A stretch of 64,000 nucleotides of DNA, taken from assembly GCA_003569165.1 (NCBI GenBank), contig BGOI01000001.1, positions 280,001 through 344,000 of the forward strand, read 5' to 3'. The notes beneath the pieces were generated by a model. That model was given only the letters and a program-made list of their open reading frames with translations, made no database searches and had not been told where the DNA came from. Origin of the DNA: Opitutia bacterium. GTDB taxonomy: Bacteria; Verrucomicrobiota; Verrucomicrobiia; Opitutales; UBA953. Positions 54,874 through 63,028 of the stretch are shown here, one piece after another. Positions within the stretch are counted from its first letter, which is position 1. Each line of letters starts with the position of its first letter. Both the position numbers and the translations under genes were made by a program.

Positions 54874-55614
54874 TCAGGACATCAGCTTTTCGTCGATCTC
54901 CTGGTTGCCGTGGACCGCCTTCACGTCGTCCAAAGCCTCGAGGGCGTCGATGAGTTCCAGCACCTGCTTGGCCACAGCGGCGTCGCCGACTGGCACCGGG
55001 ATACTAGAGATATAGGCCAGTTCGGCTGACTCCGGCTTGATGGATTTCTCCTGCAGGGCCTTGGAGATGGCGTCGAAGGCTGAGATCGGGGAAAGCACCT
55101 CGAAGTGGTCGCCGTTGTTCACGACATCTTCGGCACCGGCCTCGAGCACGAGCTCCATGAGGGCATCTTCGCCAATCTGGGAGGCACCGATGAGGAACTG
55201 GCCCTTCTTCAGGAAGCTGTGGGAAACCGCGCCGGTCTGGGCCATGTTGCCGCCGTTGTCGTTGAAGGCCTGACGAACTTCGGCCGCAGCACGGTTCTTA
55301 TTGTCGGTGGTGACTTCAACGATGAGTCCGACTCCGCCCGGGGCGTATCCTTCGTAGACAATCTCTTCGTAAATCACGCCTGGAATCTCGCCGGTGCCCT
55401 TCTGGACCGCGCGCTTGATGTTATCCGCCGGCATGTTGGCGGCGCGGGCCTTATCGATCAGCGCGCGCAGACGCGTATTGGATTCAGGGCTGCCGCCGCC
55501 GGCACGCGCCGCGAGGGTAATTTCCTTGGCGAGGACCGAGAAGATTTTGCCGCGCTTGGCGTCAATGACGGCCTTATGACGCTTCGTCGTGTGCCATTTG
55601 CTATGACCAGACAT
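54874..55614 (-). CDS. yebC: YebC/PmpR-family regulatory protein
   Basis: 246 residues, full length for the family. It starts MSGHSKWHTTKRHKAVIDAK and contains ARAGGGSPESNTRLRALIDK, AANMPADNIKRAVQKGTGE and YEEIVYEGYAPGGVGLIVEV, all highly conserved. YebC was long annotated as a transcription regulator; newer work links YebC proteins to relief of ribosome stalling at proline-rich stretches, which would suit a proteome with Ala/Pro-rich tails such as L25 here. It lies between yidC and the Nudix gene. Confidence 0.95.
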   Translation of the reverse strand: MSGHSKWHTTKRHKAVIDAKRGKIFSVLAKEITLAARAGGGSPESNTRLRALIDKARAANMPADNIKRAVQKGTGEIPGVIYEEIVYEGYAPGGVGLIVEVTTDNKNRAAAEVRQAFNDNGGNMAQTGAVSHSFLKKGQFLIGASQIGEDALMELVLEAGAEDVVNNGDHFEVLSPISAFDAISKALQEKSIKPESAELAYISSIPVPVGDAAVAKQVLELIDALEALDDVKAVHGNQEIDEKLMS

Positions 55615-55635
55615 GGTGGGTGGGGTTAGGGAAAA

Positions 55636-57402
55636 TCAGCCTTTGACCTTCTTCGTCGCGGGCGGGATTACCACGACGTCAGGTTCATCCTTGGTAAGCC
55701 AGGTCTGCAGGATGGTCAATAGGTTCTGGATCGTCATGTACAGCGTGAGCGCGGCCGGCATCGGGTAGCAGATGATCGGGAAGAGCAGCGTCATCATCAG
55801 GAAAATCGTCTTCTGTGAGCTATCGGCCGAAGGATTCGGAGTCATGCGCATCGACTGCCACATGGAGAGGCCCATGAGAATCGGGAGCAGATTCACCGGG
55901 AAGCCTCCAATATGGAAGACCGTATCCGGAGCTGAGAGGTCATGGATCCAGAGGAAGGAATGCAGGCGCAGTTCAACGGTGGTCTGAAAGGCGGTGTAGA
56001 GGCCGAAGAAGATCGGCATCTGGATGAGGATCGGGAGGCAGCCGGCGAACGGGTTGATCTTGTTCTCGGTGTAGAGCTTCATGAGCTCCTTCTGCATCTT
56101 CTCCGGATTGTCCTTAAGCTTCTCACGGATGTCCTCCATCGGCTTAGCAAACTTCTGCATCTTCTTCGCGGCCTTCATCTGGACCGCGGTCAAGGGCCAG
56201 GTGATAACCTTAATGAGGCAGGTCAGTAGAACAATGGCCCAGCCCCATGACCAGGATCCGCTCCACTCCAGGAGCCAATGGACGCCGCCGAGGGTGGCGA
56301 GGAGCAGCTTGCAGATCGCACCAAAAGAAATGAATCCGAGTAGCTTCGAGAACTGGAGCACCGCAACCTGGCCATCCGGCAAGGCGGCGACGCGGGCGTA
56401 TTCCTTCGGGCCGACGAAGAAATCGCCTTCGAGCGTACGAGAAAGGTCAGCGGCGGGGACGGTCTCCCAAGAAGCGAAGGCGTGAAGGCTGCGCTTGCCA
56501 GCTTCCAGGGGAACAGGAAGGACCATGACCTCGGTGCGGGTGCCACGGGCGGCGGCATCGCGAGGGTGCACGATGGAGGCGAAGAACTGATTGCCGGAGG
56601 CCACCCAAAGGAGCGGCTTGGCGACGGAGGCCACCGGGTGTTCGCTCTGCGCCTTATGCGAGCCGAGGCCAAAGAAGCCAGTTGAGTCAGTGAAGACGTC
56701 GAGGCCGACGCGAGTCAGCTCATCGCCATCATACGCGAGCACCGAAAGAAACTGGTTAGCGGAATCGGCTTCGGTCGGCTGCCAGCTCCCGGTTGAAACC
56801 CAGATTGAAGTGGCCGGCTTGCCGGAGACGGGGATGACTTTGGTGGCGAAACGCAGGGAATAGGCTTCGATCGTCTCACCGTCTTTAGGGGCGCCAAAAA
56901 AGAAGGTGCGCTCCACGCGGGCGCCATCAATCGAACCGACGAGCGTGATAGAGTTGGCCGAAGCACCAGGCTGGGCGACGAATTCGGAGAGGACGGCTTC
57001 CAGTTTACCGGTCGTCGGATTCTTGACCGCGATAGCCAAGGCGGACTCGTCGTTTCCAGAGTTAAAGGTCACGACCTGGGTCTTAGTGACGTCGGCGAAT
57101 TCCTTCTTCAGCTCGACCTTCGAGATCGCACCACCACGGCTGCTGAGCGTCACTTTAATGCGCTCGTTCTCGATGATGAAGCTCTTGGCGTCGGCACGGG
57201 CGACGGGCTTGGCGGCCTGCGCGGACGGAGCGAGCGAAGTATTGGCCACGGGGCTAAGCGCGGTCGGAGCGACCGGCGCAGCCTGCACCTGCGCGGCCGG
57301 TCCGGAGGCGCTAGCGGGCTGGGGGGCGGGCTTGGTTAGGAAGAAAAGGGCGAAGGCGCCGACGATGCAGGCCATACCCAGGAAGAAGTTCTTGCGATCC
57401 AT
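55636..57402 (-). CDS. yidC: Membrane protein insertase YidC
   Basis: 588 residues from the ATG at 57402 (MDRKNFFLGMACIVGAFALF is the first helix; the frame extends upstream without homology). A large periplasmic beta-sandwich domain (about 85-355) follows an Ala/Pro-rich linker, then the conserved 60KD_IMP core: helices including VITWPLTAVQMKAAKKMQ, CLPILIQMPIFFGLYTAFQ and a short cytoplasmic tail (PATKKVKG). YidC inserts and folds inner-membrane proteins, alone or with SecYEG. The positively charged groove residue cannot be located with certainty. It precedes yebC; no rnpA or rpmH is nearby. Confidence 0.95.
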   Translation of the reverse strand: MDRKNFFLGMACIVGAFALFFLTKPAPQPASASGPAAQVQAAPVAPTALSPVANTSLAPSAQAAKPVARADAKSFIIENERIKVTLSSRGGAISKVELKKEFADVTKTQVVTFNSGNDESALAIAVKNPTTGKLEAVLSEFVAQPGASANSITLVGSIDGARVERTFFFGAPKDGETIEAYSLRFATKVIPVSGKPATSIWVSTGSWQPTEADSANQFLSVLAYDGDELTRVGLDVFTDSTGFFGLGSHKAQSEHPVASVAKPLLWVASGNQFFASIVHPRDAAARGTRTEVMVLPVPLEAGKRSLHAFASWETVPAADLSRTLEGDFFVGPKEYARVAALPDGQVAVLQFSKLLGFISFGAICKLLLATLGGVHWLLEWSGSWSWGWAIVLLTCLIKVITWPLTAVQMKAAKKMQKFAKPMEDIREKLKDNPEKMQKELMKLYTENKINPFAGCLPILIQMPIFFGLYTAFQTTVELRLHSFLWIHDLSAPDTVFHIGGFPVNLLPILMGLSMWQSMRMTPNPSADSSQKTIFLMMTLLFPIICYPMPAALTLYMTIQNLLTILQTWLTKDEPDVVVIPPATKKVKG

Positions 57403-57528
57403 GGAAAGTGAGTGGTTTGGCGTAGGGAACGGACCGCCCGTGTGCAAGGCACAAGGCAGACAAGAACCCTTAATAAGGGGTTTTTAGGCTCAAATAACGA
57501 CTACGGGAGCACCCTGCCCCCGCCGAGC

Positions 57529-58098
57529 TCAGGAACCAGGCTTGGTCGCCGGAAGCTTCGCCAATTCGGCCGGCACGGCGTCCGCCGCATACGTCGGGAA
57601 ATTCAGTTCCAGCAACGACACGAAAGGCACGCTGAATTTGGTCTGCCCGGCCGAGCGATCAACGAGCGAGACGACGGCAACGGCGTTGGCTCCGTTCGCC
57701 TGCAGGATATCCAAGCACTCCTGCGCGCGGCCGCCGCGGGTGACGACGTCTTCGGCGACGATGACGCGCTCGCCGGGACGGAAGGTAAAATTACGTCGCA
57801 GCACGAGTTTGTCGTTTTCTTTTTCAACGAAGACGAAACGTACGCCGAGCTGGCGGGCGATTTCTTGGCCGACGACGAGTCCGCCCATCGCCGGTGCGAG
57901 GACGGTATCGCATGGGTGCGCGGCGAGCTTCGGGCGGAGTAGCTCAATCAGCCGCGTGACCTTATCCATGTGTTGGCAAACCTGGGCGCACTGGAAGAAG
58001 TGGCCGCTATGGAGACCAGAGCGCAGGACGAAGTGTCCGGTCAGGAGGGCCTTCGAATCACGGAAAATCTGGAGGACTTCTTCTTGGGACGAGCTCAT
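57529..58098 (-). CDS. pyrE: Orotate phosphoribosyltransferase
   Basis: 189 residues from the ATG at 58098; the open frame runs further upstream but homology begins here. HFVLRSGLHSGHFFQCAQV is the orotate/PRPP-binding start region, EKENDKLVLRRNF the flexible loop and VIVAEDVVTRGGRAQECL the PRPP motif. It makes OMP from orotate and PRPP in pyrimidine synthesis. It is of the longer PyrE type found in many non-enteric bacteria. It runs divergently from the FGE gene. The interval to yidC is 126 bp. Confidence 0.94.
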   Translation of the reverse strand: MSSSQEEVLQIFRDSKALLTGHFVLRSGLHSGHFFQCAQVCQHMDKVTRLIELLRPKLAAHPCDTVLAPAMGGLVVGQEIARQLGVRFVFVEKENDKLVLRRNFTFRPGERVIVAEDVVTRGGRAQECLDILQANGANAVAVVSLVDRSAGQTKFSVPFVSLLELNFPTYAADAVPAELAKLPATKPGS

Positions 58099-58207
58099 GC
58101 TGCCTCTGGATAAGGCGAAATGGGCCTGCTGGGCGAGGCGATATCCGACCGGGCAACGCAAAAGGTTCGCCCTGCCCCGCCCGCCCACCAACATAACCGA
58201 CCTCCCC

Positions 58208-59263
58208 ATGGACTCCGCCGATAGCCCGAAACCCGCCAGCAACGCCAAGGCCTGGATCATCATCATCGCCGTCGTCCTAATGGTGGCGCCCTTCATCGTC
58301 CTGGCCTTAAACCACTCGCCCTCCAGCCCGGCGACCACCGGCATGGTCTGGATCAAGGGCGGAGAATTCACGATGGGCAGCGATAAGGCTGACGAAAAAC
58401 ACGCCGAGGAAGCTCCGGGCCACGCCGTCGTGGTCAAAGGCTTCTGGATGGATGTCACGGAAGTAACCAACGCGCAGTTCCAAGCTTTCGTTGACGCGAC
58501 CAAATATGTCACCGACGCCGAGAAGGACCTCGACCCGCGTCAGTTCCCTGATGCGCCCCCGGAAATGCTCAAAGGCGGCTCGTTGCTCTTCAAGAAGGTC
58601 TCTGGCGTAAACCCATTCCAGTGCGGCGGCGCCAATCTGCCTTGGTGGAACTTCACCGCCGGCGCCAACTGGCGTCAGCCCGAAGGGGCCAAGTCCTCCA
58701 TCAAGGAGCGCATGAGCCACCCCGTAATCTGCCTGACCTACAAGGACGTTCAGGCCTACGCGAAGTGGGCCGGCAAGCGCCTACCGACCGAAGCCGAATG
58801 GGAATTCGCGGCGCGCGGCGGCCTCAAGGATAAACCCTACGTCTGGGGCGATGAAGAACGACCGAACGGCAAGATCATGTGCAACCACTGGCAGGGTAAA
58901 TTCCCTGAGCGTGACAACGGCGTCGATGGCTTCACCTACGTCGCCCCCGTGAAATCATTTCCGGCGAACGCCTACGGCCTCTATGACATGGCCGGGAATG
59001 TCTGGGAGATGTGCGAGGACTGGTATGGCCTCGAATACTACAAGGTCTCACCGAAAGACGGCCCCATCGGGCCAGCCATCGGCTATGACCCCGAGAAGAC
59101 CGGCTACGGCCAGCACGTGATCCGCGGGGGCTCCTGGCTCTGCGACGAAGGCTACTGCCTTCGCTACCGGGCCACGTCACGCCAAGGCCTCGACACGCTC
59201 ACGTCGACGAACCACGTCGGCTTCCGGTGTGTCGCCGACCTGCCGGCGCCGTCGGCGAAGTAA
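58208..59263 (+). CDS. Membrane-anchored formylglycine-generating enzyme (SUMF1/FGE) with active cysteine pair
   Basis: 351 residues. One membrane helix at residues 15-34 (AWIIIIAVVLMVAPFIVLAL) anchors a periplasmic FGE-sulfatase domain starting GMVWIKGGEFTMGSDKADE. The body has RLPTEAEWEFAARGG and YDMAGNVWEMCEDWYG. Near the end RGGSWLCDEGYCLRYRATSR contains C312 and C317, matching Cys336 and Cys341, the copper-binding pair of human FGE, and ends with NHVGFRC. Most SUMF1-domain proteins lack these cysteines, so this is a likely sulfatase activator that turns the sulfatase Cys into formylglycine. No sulfatase gene is in the window. It is convergent with the MFS gene at 59267. Confidence 0.85.
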   Translation: MDSADSPKPASNAKAWIIIIAVVLMVAPFIVLALNHSPSSPATTGMVWIKGGEFTMGSDKADEKHAEEAPGHAVVVKGFWMDVTEVTNAQFQAFVDATKYVTDAEKDLDPRQFPDAPPEMLKGGSLLFKKVSGVNPFQCGGANLPWWNFTAGANWRQPEGAKSSIKERMSHPVICLTYKDVQAYAKWAGKRLPTEAEWEFAARGGLKDKPYVWGDEERPNGKIMCNHWQGKFPERDNGVDGFTYVAPVKSFPANAYGLYDMAGNVWEMCEDWYGLEYYKVSPKDGPIGPAIGYDPEKTGYGQHVIRGGSWLCDEGYCLRYRATSRQGLDTLTSTNHVGFRCVADLPAPSAK

Positions 59264-59266
59264 GGC

Positions 59267-60553
59267 TTACTTCTTCTCCTGGTAATCCAGGTCCTTGCCG
59301 TAGGTCTCTTCCATCTTCCACAAGGCGAGGAAGGCAGCACCGAAGCAGATGAGCGCAAGAACCCCAGCGGCCTGCGGGGCGCTGAGCCAAGGTTGCTGCT
59401 TAGTCCCCGTCAGCCACGTGAAGCCCAAGGTCAGCAAGACCAGGGAACCACGCGCGAAATTGGGTACGGTGGTCGCCACGGTGGCGCGGAGGTTCGTGCC
59501 AAACTGCTCAGCAGCAATCGTGACGAAGATCGCCCAGTAGCCCATACCGAGGCCAAGCAGGAAGATGAGCCCGTAGAAACTGGTCGCCGTCCAACCCTGG
59601 GTGCCGAGCAGGTAGACGCCGACGCAGACGGCGCTAAAGACGAGGAAGGCGAAGACCGTCTTCCGGCGGGACTTAATCAGCTGGCTGCCGAAGCCGCTGC
59701 CGAAGTCGCCAAAGGTGAGGCCGAGATAAAAGAGCGCTACGGCGCGACTGGACAAGATCGCGCCCTCGACGCCCATGGCGGGGGCGAAGTGCGAGCCAGC
59801 GCGCTGCACGAGAATACCGATCATGAACCAGGTGGGCAGGCCGATGAGGATACAACGGGCGTACCGAGCGAAACGGTCACGACTGGTGAACAGGGCGAAG
59901 AAATTTCCGCGGGAAATCGAACCGGGCGATTCCGTTTCCTTCGCGTGATTAAACATACCGGACTCATGGACACCGACCCGCATCGCCAGCAGAGCCAAGC
60001 CCAAGCCGCCGCCGATAAAGAAGTTGGTCCGCCAGGTCACGACCTCGGCCATCAGGCCGGCCACGACCGCCCCGAAGACGCCGACGGTGGCCACCAGCGC
60101 GGTGCCGTAGCCGCGTCGTTCCTTGGAGAGGGATTCCGACACGAGCGCGATGCAGCCGCCGAGCTCGCCCGCGAGACCGATGCCCGCGATAAAGCGCCAG
60201 GTCGCATAGGCCTCGAAGCTATTGACGAAACCGTTCGCGATATTGGCCAGCGAATAGAGCAGAATGGACCCGAAGAGCGTGGTGAGTCGGCCCATGCGGT
60301 CGCCGAGGACACCGAAGAAGATACCGCCGAGGAGCATACCGGCCATCTGCCAAGACATCAGGTCATGGTACCACTGGCCGCCGGTGATGAGGTGTCCCAG
60401 CCCGAGATCCTTCAGGCTCTGCTCACGCACGGTCATGAACAGCGTGAGGTCGTAGATATCGACGAAGTAGCCGAGCGCCCCCACGATGACGGCGGGATGC
60501 AGGAGATCCTTCCAGAGGGGGCGTTGCTGGTCCGGAGAAACAGAGGTACTCAT
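59267..60553 (-). CDS. MFS transporter
   Basis: 428 residues, 12 predicted helices. The loop between helices 2 and 3 (GVLGDRMGRLTTLFGSILLY) is a good MFS motif A, and helix 4 has RFIAGIGLAGELGGCIALVS, as in the metabolite:H+ symporter branch. The N-terminus has FVDIYDLTLF. Substrate unknown. It is the last gene of the minus-strand set containing the MsbA-like, heptosyltransferase and carotenoid-oxidoreductase genes, 10 bp after the oxidoreductase, so their functions may be linked. Confidence 0.85.
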   Translation of the reverse strand: MSTSVSPDQQRPLWKDLLHPAVIVGALGYFVDIYDLTLFMTVREQSLKDLGLGHLITGGQWYHDLMSWQMAGMLLGGIFFGVLGDRMGRLTTLFGSILLYSLANIANGFVNSFEAYATWRFIAGIGLAGELGGCIALVSESLSKERRGYGTALVATVGVFGAVVAGLMAEVVTWRTNFFIGGGLGLALLAMRVGVHESGMFNHAKETESPGSISRGNFFALFTSRDRFARYARCILIGLPTWFMIGILVQRAGSHFAPAMGVEGAILSSRAVALFYLGLTFGDFGSGFGSQLIKSRRKTVFAFLVFSAVCVGVYLLGTQGWTATSFYGLIFLLGLGMGYWAIFVTIAAEQFGTNLRATVATTVPNFARGSLVLLTLGFTWLTGTKQQPWLSAPQAAGVLALICFGAAFLALWKMEETYGKDLDYQEKK

Positions 60554-60563
60554 GAAGACGGGG

Positions 60564-61985
60564 TTACGCCTTCAGACCGTGCAGATTGGCCATGGAAATG
60601 CCAGACAACATTGCCCCCGTAACCCCCAGAAAACCTTGGTCCGTGCCAATCAGGAAGAGGTTCTCTAGGTCGGTCCGGCCATCGCGCCGCTTGACGGTGG
60701 AGCCATAGATGGCGCCGTTGAGATGGCCGGTAAACTTGCGGACGGTCCGGGGCGTGAAGACATCCGTGGAGGTCAACGCGGCGTCATGGGCCGCGTCACC
60801 AACGACAGGCAGATGAGCCCGGGCGACGCGATTGAGGCGGCCGCACCATTCCTGCTTACGGGCTTGGTATTCGGCCTCCGGCAAAGCGCACCAGGCGTCA
60901 TGGTTAGCAAGGGAGGTGACCCGCAGCCAACCTTCGTCGAGTGCCCTGCCCTCCCCGTACTGATAATTATTCGGGATGCAGATTACGCCCGAACGGGGAT
61001 CCACTAATTCGCTCGGTGAGCGATAGCTGAAACGCTCGGCGTCACAGAAGAAGACGATGGTGTCCTTCCAGCCGAAGCCAGCGAAGGCCGCCGGGTCATA
61101 GGTCGCAATGGTCTCGGCGTAGCCGAGGCGGCCAATGGCTTCCGCACCGGCGGCGGGCGCCACATCGGAACGTAACCGCATCGTCTCGACCGCTCCGGCG
61201 GAAGAATACACCGCAGCAGCGGTGACCTCGGTGCCATCGTCCAGAATAAGCGCAGCGGCGCGACCGGCCCGCACTTCGATCTTCTGGACGCCGCACTTCA
61301 TGCGCCGCTCCACGCCGTGCTCGCGGCAACGGTCGGTGAGCAGGCGGATAACCTGTCGTACGCCGATGAAAGGGCGCGCAAAGCCTTCGCGGAAAAGCGA
61401 ACGCCACATCACGGCAAACTGCGAGACCTCGATGTCATCCTCCAGCGCACTACCGTAGAAACAGGTCGGTAGCAGCAGCATGTCGCGGAGTAATGGGTCG
61501 CCGAGACGCTCATCGAGTAAAGCGCGAGCCGAGCCACCATGGGCCTCGAGCGAGGCTTCATCGCGTCCCGTGATCCAGGCATCGAGCTCGCGGAAGCGGT
61601 CGACGGACTGAGGGAATTCGCGGGCGACGTCGGCCAGCAGGGATTCGTAGTCGTTGTTCAGCCGCAGGTTCTTCCCTGCCATCGTCACGCGCGAGCCGAG
61701 CTGCGGGCACAGGTCGAGCTCCTCGCGACGGATACGGAGCTGGCGCATCAACTTGACCAAGGGCGCTCCTTTGGTGCCTTCAGGCACCCAATTCGTCAGG
61801 GCATGCAGACCAACATCGTACTTCCGCTTACCGCGGGCGTAGAAGGAATTGAGGCCCCCGGCGGAGTTGTGCCGCTCGAGCACCAAGACCTTACGACCGA
61901 ACATTCCCAGGCGGACCGCGGCGGCGAGGCCAGACATACCGGCACCGATAATGACGGCGTCGTAATGGGCGGGGGAGCTGGACAC
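60564..61985 (-). CDS. FAD-dependent phytoene desaturase/carotenoid isomerase-like oxidoreductase
   Basis: 473 residues starting at a GTG. The N-terminal dinucleotide-binding motif is AVIIGAGMSGLAAAVRLGMF, then VLVLERHNSAGGLNSFY, and the C-terminal FAD site is LFLIGTDQGFLGVTGAMLSG. The overall pattern is that of the CrtI/CrtISO/amine-oxidase family. It could desaturate or isomerise a carotenoid, or saturate a terpenoid or lipid; no phytoene synthase is in the window, so carotenoid synthesis is not established. It lies between a heptosyltransferase-like gene and an MFS gene on the same strand, an unusual setting for a carotenoid enzyme. Confidence 0.75.
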   Translation of the reverse strand: MSSSPAHYDAVIIGAGMSGLAAAVRLGMFGRKVLVLERHNSAGGLNSFYARGKRKYDVGLHALTNWVPEGTKGAPLVKLMRQLRIRREELDLCPQLGSRVTMAGKNLRLNNDYESLLADVAREFPQSVDRFRELDAWITGRDEASLEAHGGSARALLDERLGDPLLRDMLLLPTCFYGSALEDDIEVSQFAVMWRSLFREGFARPFIGVRQVIRLLTDRCREHGVERRMKCGVQKIEVRAGRAAALILDDGTEVTAAAVYSSAGAVETMRLRSDVAPAAGAEAIGRLGYAETIATYDPAAFAGFGWKDTIVFFCDAERFSYRSPSELVDPRSGVICIPNNYQYGEGRALDEGWLRVTSLANHDAWCALPEAEYQARKQEWCGRLNRVARAHLPVVGDAAHDAALTSTDVFTPRTVRKFTGHLNGAIYGSTVKRRDGRTDLENLFLIGTDQGFLGVTGAMLSGISMANLHGLKA

Positions 61986-62028
61986 GGGGCTAAGGTCGCA
62001 GAAGTCGCCGACAGGTCAAGCGACGCCC

Positions 62029-63027
62029 TCAGGGCGTCGTGATGCGGATGACCTCCTCCGCCGCGTGCGTAACCTGTTGGGCGGTGATGCGGGCCAGGGC
62101 CCGATCCATGCGCGCCAGATAGTCAGCGCGGAGTTCGCCTGCGAACATCGTGGTGTCGACGCGGACCACTCGATGGACCGTACCCCACGGACGGGCGCGG
62201 GCGTAATCGGAGGGCCCGAAGACGCCCACCACCGGCGTGCCGACCGCGGCGGCGAGCTGCAAGACGGAGGAATCGGCGCCCAGGAAGAGCCGCGACTCCT
62301 TAATGAGCCGAGCAAGTTGGGAAAACCGAAGGCGGCCGCCGGTCGACATCGCCACTGGCCCGATCAGGCCGCACAGCGCTTCGGCCATGATGCGTTCTGC
62401 GCCACCGGGGCCAGCCGAGATGACGATACGCTCGACCGCCCGGGAAGCGATGAGTTCGCGGGCGACCGAGGCCCATTTGTCGATCTCGAGGATCCGATCA
62501 GGACGCGTGGCGCCAGGGTGAATGACGGCGAAACGTCCTTCCTCCAGCATCATGCCGTGCTCCTGCATGCGCGACGGGGCGAACCACATCGCCGGCGTCT
62601 CGGCATGGAAGCCTAGGACGCGCGACATCACCTCATGGTCGCGAGCGGCTTCATGCGGATCGACGACGGAGCCGAAGACCTGCTGGTGCATCAAAGGGCG
62701 GAGATAGAACGGGGCGTGGCCACCGCAGGCGCGAACAGCTGCGCCGCTCAGCGCCACCAGACGATTCGCTAAAGAGTGACCGCCCAGAGCAACGGCGAAG
62801 TCGAAGCGCTGGCGACGGAGCCGTGAAACAAGCGCCAAGACCGACCCCTCTTCGCCAAAGCCGATGGTCTCGACGACCGCGGGACAACCCTCGAGGGCAA
62901 CCTCGGAACCGGGCGAGGTGACAAAGGTAATCTGAGCGCCAGGATGCCGTTCGCGGATGGTACGCAAACCCGCCGTCGTGGCCAACGCACCGCGCAGTCC
63001 CGTAAACTTAACGACCAGCAGGCGCAT
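62029..63027 (-). CDS. Glycosyltransferase family 9 (heptosyltransferase-like)
   Basis: 332 residues from the ATG at 63027; the open frame runs upstream into the ABC gene without homology. MRLLVVKFTGLRGALATTAG at the N-terminus and FAVIHPGATRPDRI, then RLIKESRLFLGADSSVLQLA and GTPVVGVFGPSDYARARPWG near the C-terminus are the two Rossmann-like halves of the WaaC/WaaF/WaaQ family. In that family D is common in the GxxD motif, and GADSS matches it. It probably adds ADP-heptose or a related sugar to the LPS core. It starts one base after the stop of the ABC exporter, suggesting export or assembly of the same glycolipid. Confidence 0.87.
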   Translation of the reverse strand: MRLLVVKFTGLRGALATTAGLRTIRERHPGAQITFVTSPGSEVALEGCPAVVETIGFGEEGSVLALVSRLRRQRFDFAVALGGHSLANRLVALSGAAVRACGGHAPFYLRPLMHQQVFGSVVDPHEAARDHEVMSRVLGFHAETPAMWFAPSRMQEHGMMLEEGRFAVIHPGATRPDRILEIDKWASVARELIASRAVERIVISAGPGGAERIMAEALCGLIGPVAMSTGGRLRFSQLARLIKESRLFLGADSSVLQLAAAVGTPVVGVFGPSDYARARPWGTVHRVVRVDTTMFAGELRADYLARMDRALARITAQQVTHAAEEVIRITTP

Positions 63028-63028
63028 C

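Noticed and set aside
57465-57485. CCCTT-AAT-AAGGG followed by GTTTTT as a terminator
   Set aside because: The T-run is on the plus strand while yidC and pyrE are on the minus strand. The stem has only five pairs and no gene would use it.
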